From: an uncultured Sutterella sp.
Lineage (GTDB): Bacteria; Pseudomonadota; Gammaproteobacteria; Burkholderiales; Burkholderiaceae_F
NCBI GenBank assembly: GCA_958347955.1
Contig: CATVXH010000020.1
Location: 1 to 20,013, forward strand
DNA: 20,013 nt
Direction of reading: 5' to 3'
In this document: one piece after another, positions 14,110 through 20,013 of the stretch
Layout of the letters: the number at the start of each line of letters is the position of its first letter
Position numbering within the stretch: position 1 is the stretch's first letter
Made by a program: the position numbers and the translations under genes
Notes under the pieces: generated by a model
What the model saw: the letters and a program-made list of their open reading frames with translations, nothing else
Database searches by the model: none
Told to the model about the DNA's origin: nothing

Positions 14110-15495
14110 TTACTTACCGATACAAAAACGGCTAAATATCATTCCTAGCAAATCATCGGGCGTCGTTTCTCCAATAATCAGCCCCAGCTCTTCATTGCAC
14201 AACCTTAATTCTTCTGCCAATAAGTCTAATGGTGGTTCGCTGTACGACACAAACTGGTTAGCTAACAGAAGATGTCCATAGGCCGCATTAAGAGCCTCTA
14301 AATGACGCTCACGTGCTAAAAAAGTCGACTCTGGTTGATTTTCCCAACCAACTAGCGTTAACAATTTCTTTTTCAATTCCTCTACACCCTCTCCCGTCTT
14401 GGCGGAAATAGCAACCATCTGATCTGAAGTCTTTTTTACTTTCTTTAAATCACATTTGTTATACATCTGAATAACTGGAACTCCGGCTTGTACTCGTTTC
14501 ATAACTTTTTCAAGTGTTTTTTGTCCCTCTTCGTCTGAATTTTCATTGGTTGCATCAATCAGGTGTAAAACGATATCCGCCCCTTCAACTGCTTTCAGCG
14601 TACGCTCTATGCCAATGGCTTCCACTTTATCCTTAGTATCTCTAACACCAGCCGTATCAACCAGTCTTAAAAGCACACCATCAAGATTTATTTCATTTTC
14701 AATTTTGTCGCGTGTAGTACCGGCCACCTCAGTCACAATAGCAATATCTTCACCACTCAAACAATTCATCAGACTCGACTTACCCACATTGGGGCTGCCT
14801 ACTAAAACCGCCGTAACCCCCTCTCGCAAAATTGAGCCTTGTTGTGACTGATGCATTAATCGCTCAAAATCGTCCATGATTTTTTTCATTCTCTCGCGAG
14901 CATGAGTACTTTCAATAAAGTCAATTTCTTCCTCTGGGAAGTCTAAAATAGCCTCGATCAAAGCTCTTAATTCAATAACCTGATCACCAATCTGATGAAT
15001 TGAGTTGGAAAAATCCCCATTAAGTGAACGTGATGCTGCCCGTGCCGCTCCTTCAGTAGTGGCGTCTATTAAGTCAGAGACAGCTTCTGCTTGCGACAAG
15101 TCAATACGTCCATTGAGAAAGGCACGTTTGGTGAACTCTCCTGGTTCTGCCAAACGCAAACCTAGGTCTTTTCCTATTGTCAATATCTCACGTAAAAGAA
15201 GTTTTAAGACTACAGGCCCACCATGTCCCTGTAGTTCCAGGACCGACTCTCCCGTGTAAGATTTAGGAGTTGGAAAGTATATTGCTAGCCCTTCATCTAT
15301 CAAACCACCCTTAGAGTCTTTAAATGAGCGGTAATGGGCATATCGAGGTTTTAAATACTCATTGTCACCAAAAAATCTTTTAATAAACTCTTTGATAAAT
15401 GCATCTTCTCCAGACAAACGAACAATGCCAACTCCCCCTCTCCCCGAGGCTGTGGCAATAGCAACAATTGGATCACGATCGGAATATACAGGCAT
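14110..15495 (-). CDS. mnmE: tRNA modification GTPase MnmE
   Basis: MnmE (TrmE) is a dimeric GTPase that binds a folate one-carbon donor and works with MnmG on tRNA wobble uridine 34. The 461-residue protein opens DPIVAIATASGRGGVGIVRLSG, the tetrahydrofolate-binding domain start. It has a helical domain with EPGEFTKRAFLNGRIDLSQAEAV (about residues 117-139), then an inserted G domain. The G motifs are G1 GSPNVGKSS (233-241), G2 TTRD (260-263), G3 DTAG (280-283) and G4 NKCD. The C-terminus is CIGK (458-461), the family's essential cysteine motif. It lies 62 bases before mnmG with a parS site between, and an extended -10 element is found just upstream. Confidence 0.98.
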   Translation of the reverse strand: MPVYSDRDPIVAIATASGRGGVGIVRLSGEDAFIKEFIKRFFGDNEYLKPRYAHYRSFKDSKGGLIDEGLAIYFPTPKSYTGESVLELQGHGGPVVLKLLLREILTIGKDLGLRLAEPGEFTKRAFLNGRIDLSQAEAVSDLIDATTEGAARAASRSLNGDFSNSIHQIGDQVIELRALIEAILDFPEEEIDFIESTHARERMKKIMDDFERLMHQSQQGSILREGVTAVLVGSPNVGKSSLMNCLSGEDIAIVTEVAGTTRDKIENEINLDGVLLRLVDTAGVRDTKDKVEAIGIERTLKAVEGADIVLHLIDATNENSDEEGQKTLEKVMKRVQAGVPVIQMYNKCDLKKVKKTSDQMVAISAKTGEGVEELKKKLLTLVGWENQPESTFLARERHLEALNAAYGHLLLANQFVSYSEPPLDLLAEELRLCNEELGLIIGETTPDDLLGMIFSRFCIGK

Positions 15496-15519
15496 AGCAA
15501 CCTCTAAAAAATATGCACA

Positions 15520-15528
15520 ATTATCGCA
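15520..15528 (-). promoter_or_regulatory. Extended -10 element for mnmE
   Basis: On the minus strand TGC-GATAAT forms an extended -10 (five of six plus TGn), 24 bases before the mnmE start. The best -35 candidate, TTGAAG (complement of 15546-15551), is 20 bases away, too far for normal use, so the promoter would depend on the extended -10. Confidence 0.4.
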
Positions 15529-15611
15529 CCGTAAAAGCAGGCTTTCTTCAACTTAACAGTAAAAATTTTGCTAAATTTCCGATAAATTTAAACGACCTGA
15601 TTTACAACATC

Positions 15612-15911
15612 ATGCCTTTTCAAAACGATGAACATTCATTCTTCGGCAATGCTCTCATCGGAGCTTGTTGCGCCATAGGGGCCTCTGTACCACTTTCAGC
15701 CTATATAGCTTCATTTATTGGTGACAGTTATGAAATTCGAGTATGGGTATATGGATTGACCTTGTTATGGGTTATCTCCGGAGCGATCACAATTTTCTTT
15801 AAGACTTATCGTTCAGAGAAAAAAGCACTTTCAGTGCGTTTTATGTTCTTATGGTTTCTCTCTGTTTGGCTTTGGCCCTTATTACTTATTTTTGGGCATA
15901 AGAGGGATTAA
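15612..15911 (+). CDS. Small membrane protein of unknown function
   Basis: I do not recognise this protein. From the ATG at 15612 it has 99 residues. There are three likely membrane segments: about residues 11-31 (FGNALIGACCAIGASVPLSAY), 39-58 (VWVYGLTLLWVISGAITIFF) and 71-91 (FMFLWFLSVWLWPLLLIFG). The short basic linker KTYRSEKKA lies between the second and third, and the tail is HKRD. The frame is open from 15513, but that stretch covers the mnmE promoter region and reads unlike a protein start, so I prefer 15612. No good ribosome binding site is seen. It points opposite to all its neighbours and ends in a strong terminator that overlaps its stop codon, which suggests a real transcription unit. 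Function cannot be inferred from context. Confidence 0.65.
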   Translation: MPFQNDEHSFFGNALIGACCAIGASVPLSAYIASFIGDSYEIRVWVYGLTLLWVISGAITIFFKTYRSEKKALSVRFMFLWFLSVWLWPLLLIFGHKRD

Positions 15912-15936
15912 AAAAGGGGCTCCAAAGCCCCTTTTT
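15911..15936. terminator. Bidirectional rho-independent terminator
   Basis: AAAAAGGGGCT (15911-15921) pairs perfectly with AGCCCCTTTTT (15926-15936) around a four-base loop. U runs follow in both directions. It separates the plus-strand small membrane protein gene (stop codon overlapping) from the yidC end (stop at 15957) and should terminate both. Confidence 0.93.
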
Positions 15937-15956
15937 ATAGGTTAAACCCAAACTCT

Positions 15957-17666
15957 CTAAGATATGGTTCTCTTTCTTCTTTCTTCTTCTATTTGTTTAT
16001 TAACATACCATTGTTGCCAAATGGACAACACATTATTTGTTAACCAATAAAGAACCAAACCTGAGGCAAAGAAGAAGAACATCACGCCAAATACGATCGG
16101 CATAATCATCATAACCTTAGCTTGTGTTGGATCGGTAGGACGTGGACTAAGCTTCATCTGAATGATCATTGTCGCGACCATTAACAGCGGAAGAATCAGG
16201 TACGGATCAGGACTGGCAAGGTCATTGACCCAAAGCAACCAACTCGCACCACGCAACTCAACTGTAGCCAAAAGAACCCAATACAACGCTAAAAATACAG
16301 GGATTTGCAACAAAATAGGGAAGCAACCACCAGCCGGATTGATCTTCTCACGACGATACAGTTCCATCATAGCCTGGTTAAGGGCTTGCTTATCATTACC
16401 GTATTTCTCCTGGATAGCTTTCATTCGAGGCGCAACATCACGCATACGCGCCATGGATTTATAGCCCGCAGCGGAAATCGGGTACAAAACTGCTTTAACT
16501 AAAACTGTTAGCAAAACAATTGCCCAACCCCAGTTACCAACCAATCCTTGAAGAAAAGCAAGCAACCAATAAATCGGTTTAGCTAAGAATGTTAGCCAAC
16601 CGTAATCCACTACCAAATCGAGATTCGGTGCAATGTATTCCAAACGACGTTGATCTTGCGGCCCCACATAGAGTGTGCTATCGATCGTTTTTTGGGCACC
16701 AGGAGCAACCTCTCCCATTGCAACGATAGATCCAATGGCAAAGAGATGTTTATCGAGTTGACGCGTATAAAGTTCTCGGCTGCCATCCTGTTGTGGGACC
16801 CAAGCTGTTAAGAAATAATGTTGCAACATTGCAATCCAACCTTCTGTTGCTTGGCTTGGCAATCCCGTATCGTTGTCAGCAATAGAACTGAAATCAATCT
16901 TTTGGAATTTTTCAGATTCCGTGTAAGCAGCTGGGCCCGTGAAAGTGTTATAGAAGGCACTGTCGCTGGCAACTTTACCGTCATCACGCGTTAACTGCAT
17001 GTAAACCGCGGGAGAAATTGCAACGTTGCCCTTGTTAACAACTTGGTGTTGAACATCGATACCATAATGACCACGATGGAACACATAAGTCTTGATCAGT
17101 TCCACATTACCCTGTGTGGCCGCAAAACGAACTTCCAACGTCTCCTTCCCCTCTTGCATGGTCAGATCATCACTGATCAAACGGAAAGAGGTACGATGAT
17201 TTGGAAAGTTTCCACCAACCAAACCCGTTTCGGCCTTGTAGACGTGCTGAGCTGAGGTATCAAACAAGACAACGTTACCAACCTCTTGCTCTTCCTCAGA
17301 GGAACCCAAAATCAAACCGGGTAAACCACGAGTTTTCCAATCGGGCGTTTGGCGTTCCTTGAGAAGTTCAGCCTTAGCAACTGAAGCTCCGTTTGCATCA
17401 AAAGTAATTTTGAATAAGTCAGTTGTAACTTGCACCGGTTTGGAGATCGTTACATTGACTTCAGAGGCTACAGCCTGACTACCGGTAGTTACAGCAGGAG
17501 TCTTAGCTTCAGACTGAACATTACCCTCGGCAACCTGCTCTTGCACAGGCGCCGGAGTACCGAAAAATGATGGATTCCCATTACGAACCTGCCATGCATC
17601 CCAAAGCATGAAAAGGCCCAATAAGAAAATCATCCACAAAAAAGCACGTTGTATTTCGCGTCCCAT
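15957..17666 (-). CDS. yidC: Membrane protein insertase YidC
   Basis: YidC inserts and folds inner membrane proteins, alone or with SecYEG; ATP synthase subunits a and c are known clients. The 569-residue protein is the Gram-negative form. It has a first membrane segment (about residues 8-24), a linker, and a large periplasmic domain (about 55-350). The conserved five-helix core starts near LQGLVGNWGWAIVLLTVLVK. The groove's positive charge, arginine in E. coli, is lysine here (K391). YKSMARMRDVAPRMKAIQEKYG is the cytoplasmic hairpin region, and INPAGGCFPILLQIPVFLALYWVL and FASGLVLYWLTNNVLSIWQQW are invariant-type segments. It is 36 bases after yidD. Confidence 0.98.
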   Translation of the reverse strand: MGREIQRAFLWMIFLLGLFMLWDAWQVRNGNPSFFGTPAPVQEQVAEGNVQSEAKTPAVTTGSQAVASEVNVTISKPVQVTTDLFKITFDANGASVAKAELLKERQTPDWKTRGLPGLILGSSEEEQEVGNVVLFDTSAQHVYKAETGLVGGNFPNHRTSFRLISDDLTMQEGKETLEVRFAATQGNVELIKTYVFHRGHYGIDVQHQVVNKGNVAISPAVYMQLTRDDGKVASDSAFYNTFTGPAAYTESEKFQKIDFSSIADNDTGLPSQATEGWIAMLQHYFLTAWVPQQDGSRELYTRQLDKHLFAIGSIVAMGEVAPGAQKTIDSTLYVGPQDQRRLEYIAPNLDLVVDYGWLTFLAKPIYWLLAFLQGLVGNWGWAIVLLTVLVKAVLYPISAAGYKSMARMRDVAPRMKAIQEKYGNDKQALNQAMMELYRREKINPAGGCFPILLQIPVFLALYWVLLATVELRGASWLLWVNDLASPDPYLILPLLMVATMIIQMKLSPRPTDPTQAKVMMIMPIVFGVMFFFFASGLVLYWLTNNVLSIWQQWYVNKQIEEERRKRTIS

Positions 17667-17702
17667 ATGGACTCTCTTATCTATCGTTGAAATTATGAAA
17701 AA

Positions 17703-17957
17703 TTAGCTGTTATGCCTCCAGGGAAACCATTCAAATGATTCTGGAACAGGATCATATCCATAACTTCCCCAAGGGTTGCAACGTATGATACGTGCAAACA
17801 TCAGCCAACTTCCCTTTACTGCTCCGAATCGTTGGATAGCCACTATTGAGTACTCTGAGCATGTCGGCTGAAACCGACACTCTCTGCCTATCCAAGGTGA
17901 CAAAGTGATCTGATACAACTTAATGATTGCAATCAGTACCTTTGACAAGCCTCTCAC
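17703..17957 (-). CDS. yidD: Membrane protein insertion efficiency factor YidD
   Basis: YidD is a small membrane-associated protein that helps YidC-dependent insertion. The family signature is complete: IAIIKLYQITLSPWIGRECRFQPTCSEYSIVAI, with the CRFxPTCSxY core, then RIIRCNPWGSYGYDPVPE. The frame is open to 18017. I choose the GTG at 17957 because GGGGAAG lies at the right distance before it and because the protein then starts at the usual place, giving 84 residues. Translated this way, it overlaps the end of rnpA by 38 bases, the standard arrangement for this gene pair. Identification is firm; the exact start is less so. Confidence 0.93.
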   Translation of the reverse strand: MRGLSKVLIAIIKLYQITLSPWIGRECRFQPTCSEYSIVAIQRFGAVKGSWLMFARIIRCNPWGSYGYDPVPESFEWFPWRHNS

Positions 17958-18405
17958 AGTCACTTCCCCGATAAGAAACTTTGGACATAAAAAATCCAAA
18001 CAGCTTCTCAATATCATTTCGGATCAAAACTTTTCTTGCCTCTTTGGTTAACCCATTCGAACCACAAAGAGGCAATTTACACTTGAGACGAAAATTAATA
18101 TCTAAACCGTATTTCCGATCTCTTAGTGATTCTGCAATAGCCGTTCGACTTTTACGAGCTTTTTCTCTTAAAAGTCGCTTAACTAACGCTCGCTCGACCG
18201 ATAAATGGGCGTTTTGTTTACCGACTGTAAAACCAAAACGAATCCGTCCTACCTGATCGGTTTTCAGAGCGGAAACTGTAAAAAAATCCGAATAACTTCG
18301 GATCAGTTTCTGTTTATTTGCAGACAAAACCGCCCCGAACTCCGTTGATTTTATCAAACGGACACTTCGAGGCAGCCCATTCGGTTTACTAACCGTAATA
18401 TTCAC
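17920..18405 (-). CDS. rnpA: Ribonuclease P protein component
   Basis: RnpA is the basic protein that binds the catalytic RNA of RNase P and helps it recognise precursor tRNA. The protein has 161 residues from the GTG at 18405. It shows LPRSVRLIKSTEFGAVL, IRFGFTVGKQNA and the RNA-binding helix ERALVKRLLREKARK (about residues 71-85), then a basic tail. The usual motif is RNxxKRxxRE; here the asparagine is alanine (A73), while R72, K76, R77, R80 and E81 are kept. I chose 18405 because AGGTGA precedes it by five bases; a GTG three codons upstream (18414) is possible. Start codon and ribosome binding site fall inside a hairpin. Confidence 0.93.
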   Translation of the reverse strand: MNITVSKPNGLPRSVRLIKSTEFGAVLSANKQKLIRSYSDFFTVSALKTDQVGRIRFGFTVGKQNAHLSVERALVKRLLREKARKSRTAIAESLRDRKYGLDINFRLKCKLPLCGSNGLTKEARKVLIRNDIEKLFGFFMSKVSYRGSDCERLVKGTDCNH

Positions 18406-18423
18406 GGCTATCACCTGCCGTGA
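18402..18423 (-). promoter_or_regulatory. Hairpin enclosing the rnpA ribosome binding site and start
   Basis: In the mRNA, UCACGGC pairs perfectly with GCCGUGA (seven base pairs) around an eight-base loop AGGUGAUA. The loop is the ribosome binding site and the 3' arm contains the GUG start codon (18405-18403). Such a structure would limit initiation at rnpA. Confidence 0.65.
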
Positions 18424-18425
18424 GA

Positions 18426-18445
18426 CTCTCTAGAAAATTAGAGAG
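18426..18445 (-). repeat. Hairpin at the rpmH stop codon
   Basis: CTCTCTA (18426-18432) and TAGAGAG (18439-18445) form a perfect seven base pair stem with a six-base loop. It includes the last codons and the stop of rpmH. It lies two bases from the rnpA start hairpin, making a tandem pair. No U run follows, so it is not a standard terminator. Confidence 0.6.
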
Positions 18446-18578
18446 CAAGAACGTGACGACCCTTGGCGCGACGAGCAGCCAGGACACGACGACCGCCCTT
18501 GGTGCGACTACGAACCAAGAAGCCATGCGTACGAGCGCGCTTGACCTTAGACGGTTGATAGGTACGTTTGGTAGCCAT
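18438..18578 (-). CDS. rpmH: 50S ribosomal protein L34
   Basis: L34 is a very small, very basic protein of the large ribosomal subunit. The 46-residue protein MATKRTYQPSKVKRARTHGF... continues through RTKGGRRVLAARRAKGRHVLAL. It has the KRTYQPS start and the HGF and ARRAKGR motifs that define the family; it carries two extra residues (A and T) before KRTYQPS compared with the common form. It is first in the rpmH-rnpA-yidD-yidC cluster, with a strong promoter at 18710-18739 and a leader of about 125 bases that contains a six base pair hairpin. Confidence 0.97.
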   Translation of the reverse strand: MATKRTYQPSKVKRARTHGFLVRSRTKGGRRVLAARRAKGRHVLAL

Positions 18579-18621
18579 GACGACAAATCCTTAAAAAGTA
18601 TTTGATATGTAAAATCCTGCG

Positions 18622-18642
18622 GGGATCACTTGTACAGATCCC
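18622..18642 (-). repeat. Hairpin in the rpmH leader
   Basis: GGGATC (18622-18627) and GATCCC (18637-18642) pair around a nine-base loop in the untranslated leader of rpmH, about 45 bases before the start codon. No U run follows. It could be a binding site for feedback by a ribosomal protein, but this is only inferred from position. Confidence 0.4.
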
Positions 18643-18709
18643 GTGACACAGACCAGCATCCTTGGTAAAAAAACAACAAAGAGCACTTCAGATCCGTGAA
18701 AAACATGGT

Positions 18710-18739
18710 ATTACACATCAAAAGCCTATGTTTTGTCAA
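18710..18739 (-). promoter_or_regulatory. Promoter of the rpmH-rnpA-yidD-yidC cluster
   Basis: On the minus strand a perfect -35 TTGACA (complement of 18734-18739) is followed after 18 bases by TGTAAT (complement of 18710-18715), five of six to the -10 consensus. It faces rpmH and is the best promoter in this region. Confidence 0.8.
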
Positions 18740-18745
18740 GTTTTT

Positions 18746-18773
18746 TTGTCATTTCAGCCCCTGCGAGTATTAG
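18746..18773 (+). promoter_or_regulatory. Candidate rightward promoter in the origin region
   Basis: TTGTCA (18746-18751, five of six) and TATTAG (18768-18773, four of six) are 16 bases apart. It lies back to back with the rpmH promoter, the two -35 elements being six bases apart. It would read through the AT-rich repeat and DnaA boxes toward dnaA. Confidence 0.35.
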
Positions 18774-18837
18774 ATCAAAAACTTTTAATTTTGTTAGTAG
18801 TAAAAACACTAGGTTTAGATAAAAAAAATTTTTATCC

Positions 18838-18874
18838 AATATTTTGTGTTTTTTCTAAAAAAACAAAAAATATT
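18838..18874. repeat. AT-only inverted repeat between DnaA boxes
   Basis: AATATTTT (18838-18845) and AAAATATT (18867-18874) are perfect inverse copies, and the T-rich and A-rich stretches inside also pair with few mismatches, so almost the whole 37 bases can fold. It sits between the boxes at 18832 and 18880. A DNA unwinding role is inferred. Confidence 0.55.
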
Positions 18875-18879
18875 TTGAG

Positions 18880-18888
18880 TTATCCACA
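18880..18888 (+). promoter_or_regulatory. DnaA box, perfect consensus
   Basis: TTATCCACA is the exact strong DnaA box. It is the only perfect copy I find between rpmH and dnaA on either strand. Confidence 0.85.
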
Positions 18889-18952
18889 ATTTACTGCCTA
18901 TTTTTTAAGCAGTGTACAAAAAACGAAGCAATTTTTTATCAGTACAATGAGG

Positions 18953-18982
18953 AAAAGCTTCCGATGTTAATGGAGGCTTTTT
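18953..18982 (+). terminator. Terminator-like hairpin upstream of dnaA
   Basis: AAAAGCTTCC pairs with GGAGGCTTTT (ten pairs including one G-U) around a nine-base loop and is followed by a short U run, then CGUUU. There is no gene upstream on this strand, so it could be an attenuator in a long dnaA leader or the end of a small RNA. Confidence 0.5.
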
Positions 18983-19049
18983 CGTTTACATAAACAGTTG
19001 ACATTTTTGAAAAAACAATCTCAACCAACTGTTTTTATTGTATTTTTTA

Positions 19050-19069
19050 AAAATCTAGAAATAGATTTT
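19050..19069. repeat. Perfect inverted repeat with GAAA loop
   Basis: AAAATCTA (19050-19057) and TAGATTTT (19062-19069) form an eight base pair stem closed by GAAA, a stable tetraloop type when read as plus-strand RNA. It lies in the origin or dnaA leader. Confidence 0.55.
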
Positions 19070-19192
19070 AAGAAAATTCACTGGCAAGAAATTGTGTTTT
19101 GAAAAACATTTAGAACAAACCAAGCACGTTATATGAATGATCTTAATAATCAGTCTTTGGAGATGTTTATTTTCTTGTCAATATTTTTATAG

Positions 19193-19208
19193 ATCGGATT
19201 GTTCCGAT
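19193..19208. promoter_or_regulatory. Inverted repeat just before dnaA
   Basis: ATCGGA (19193-19198) and TCCGAT (19203-19208) are perfect inverse copies with a four-base gap, 24 bases from the dnaA start. It stands out by its G and C content in an AT-rich region. It could be an operator or a leader hairpin. Confidence 0.5.
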
Positions 19209-19232
19209 AACTTTTTTCCAAAGAGTACTTTT

Positions 19233-20013
19233 ATGAGCTTCTGGGAACAGTGTTTAATTCAATTAGCCAGCATTATTAACCAACAGGATTTTGAACGTTG
19301 GATTAAAACGTTGGTATGCATAAACTGGGACGAAAAAAACAAAACGCTCATTTTAGGGCATAAAACTTTACAAGCTATTGAAACTATTGAAAAAAATTTC
19401 AGTCCAGCTATTGCTTCAGTTGCATCCTCCATTGCACATGATGCTGTTACCGTTCAGTATCATCAAAGTGAAGGTCGGGTAGACTACCCTCAAGAACCAC
19501 TACCTCTGGTTCCTGAAGACAATGCTGTCCCTGATAATTCATCAAGCAATAACGCTTATGCCTGTGGTCTTCGTGAGCAACAAACATTTGAAAACTTTGT
19601 AGCGGGTTCTTCCAATCAATTAGCTTATGTTGCCGCCAAGAGTGTAGGAGATAACCCTGGAAAAAATTACAACCCACTTTTTATCTATGGTGGCGTAGGT
19701 CTTGGTAAAACACATTTGATGCATGCGGTTGGCAATCAGATGTTGAAAAATAATCCTAACGCTAGGGTACTGTGTGTCGGTACTCAGACATTCATTAACG
19801 ATTTCACAACAGCGGTACGCGAGAACAATTACGCGCCTTTTGACCATAAATACCAAAATCTGGATGCTTTATTTATTGACGATATCCAATACCTTGGTGG
19901 AAAACGTCAAATACAACAAAAACTTTTTGAAGTTTTTGAAAAATTAGTTCCCCATGGCAAACAAATTATTTTTACTAGTGATACGTATGCCAAAAGTTTA
20001 ATGGACATGGATG
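19233..20013 (+). CDS. dnaA: Replication initiator DnaA, N-terminal part (runs off the window)
   Basis: DnaA binds origin boxes and, in its ATP form, opens the duplex to begin replication. The 260 codons seen begin MSFWEQCLIQLASIINQQDFERWIKTL, the domain I start with its tryptophans. A poorly conserved linker rich in acidic, Pro and Ser residues (about residues 75-110) is followed by the AAA+ domain from QTFENFVAGSSNQLAYVAA. Walker A is GGVGLGKT (153-160), Walker B is ALFIDDIQYLGG (about 212-223) and sensor 1 is IFTSD (246-250). The segment after Walker B reads KRQIQQKLFEVFEKL where most DnaA proteins have a form of TQEEFFHTFN, a noticeable departure. AAAGAG precedes the ATG. I could not settle on a promoter close to the start. 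The DNA-binding domain IV lies beyond the window. Confidence 0.96.
   Translation, partial: MSFWEQCLIQLASIINQQDFERWIKTLVCINWDEKNKTLILGHKTLQAIETIEKNFSPAIASVASSIAHDAVTVQYHQSEGRVDYPQEPLPLVPEDNAVPDNSSSNNAYACGLREQQTFENFVAGSSNQLAYVAAKSVGDNPGKNYNPLFIYGGVGLGKTHLMHAVGNQMLKNNPNARVLCVGTQTFINDFTTAVRENNYAPFDHKYQNLDALFIDDIQYLGGKRQIQQKLFEVFEKLVPHGKQIIFTSDTYAKSLMDMD

Larger units (their letters stand above)
18740..19232. other. Probable replication origin (oriC) between rpmH and dnaA
   Basis: The interval between rpmH and the divergent dnaA is a common site of bacterial oriC. It has no credible gene, is extremely rich in A and T, and has one perfect DnaA box TTATCCACA (18880-18888). Two 7 of 9 matches lie nearby: TTATCCAAT (18832-18840) and, inverted, TTTAGATAA (18814-18822). 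Between the direct boxes is a 37-base near-perfect AT inverted repeat (18838-18874), a candidate unwinding element. Further inverted repeats lie at 18893-18913, 18992-19034, 19050-19069 and 19193-19208. Gene direction changes here, with genes on both sides pointing away, which fits an origin. The number of good DnaA boxes is low. Confidence 0.75.

Noticed and set aside
18662..18970. Plus-strand open frame of 102 codons in the origin region
   Set aside because: It covers the rpmH promoter, the DnaA boxes and the AT repeat, and its composition follows the local A+T richness. It is Lys/Phe-rich without a family match.
19175..19193. TTGTCA with TATAGA as the dnaA promoter
   Set aside because: The elements are only seven bases apart, so they cannot belong to one promoter, and no good partner was found for either.
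1..20013. Insertion sequences, CRISPR arrays, tRNA or rRNA genes
   Set aside because: No transposase, regular direct repeat array, CCA-ended cloverleaf or rRNA-like stretch was seen on reading both strands.

Overview
This window is the replication-origin-proximal housekeeping region of a low-GC betaproteobacterium, most likely a member of the Burkholderiales. The gene order hemE / atpCDGAHFEBI / parB-parA / rsmG-mnmG / mnmE / yidC-yidD-rnpA-rpmH / oriC / dnaA, together with beta-type ATP synthase sequences, supports this. A Sutterellaceae-like lineage is possible, but that is only an impression. No mobile element, CRISPR array, tRNA or rRNA was seen.

Layout from left to right: the 5' two thirds of hemE (minus strand); a small DUF167/YggU gene (plus) whose start lies 18 bases from the hemE start; a universal stress protein gene (minus); the complete nine-gene F1Fo ATP synthase operon atpIBEFHAGDC (minus), with a clear promoter at about 8719-8747 and a clear terminator at 1644-1679; the partition genes parA and parB (minus), preceded by a MarC-family membrane protein gene; rsmG, mnmG and mnmE (minus); a small unknown membrane protein gene (plus); yidC, yidD, rnpA and rpmH (minus); an AT-rich origin-like region at 18740-19232; and the first 260 codons of dnaA (plus). 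Nearly all genes left of the origin point away from it, so they would be transcribed in the direction of replication.

The genes form known partnerships. ParA and ParB segregate the origin, and three close matches to the parS site recognised by ParB lie at 11304, 12479 and 14056. MnmE and MnmG together modify the wobble uridine of tRNAs. RnpA is the protein of RNase P and L34 is ribosomal; YidC inserts membrane proteins, including the ATP synthase c subunit, and YidD assists it. DnaA starts replication at the adjacent origin.

I found no new defence or mobile system. The points most worth a second look are at the regulatory and RNA level: two tandem hairpins between rpmH and rnpA, the second of which holds the rnpA ribosome binding site and start codon; a parS site that fills the spacer of a candidate promoter in front of marC-parA-parB; a parS site written into mnmG codons; layered inverted repeats in the atp promoter; a U-rich leader before atpE; hairpins between atpE/atpF and atpD/atpC; back-to-back promoters with a possible attenuator ahead of dnaA; and an origin with only one perfect DnaA box beside a DnaA whose ATPase domain departs from the usual sequence after Walker B.
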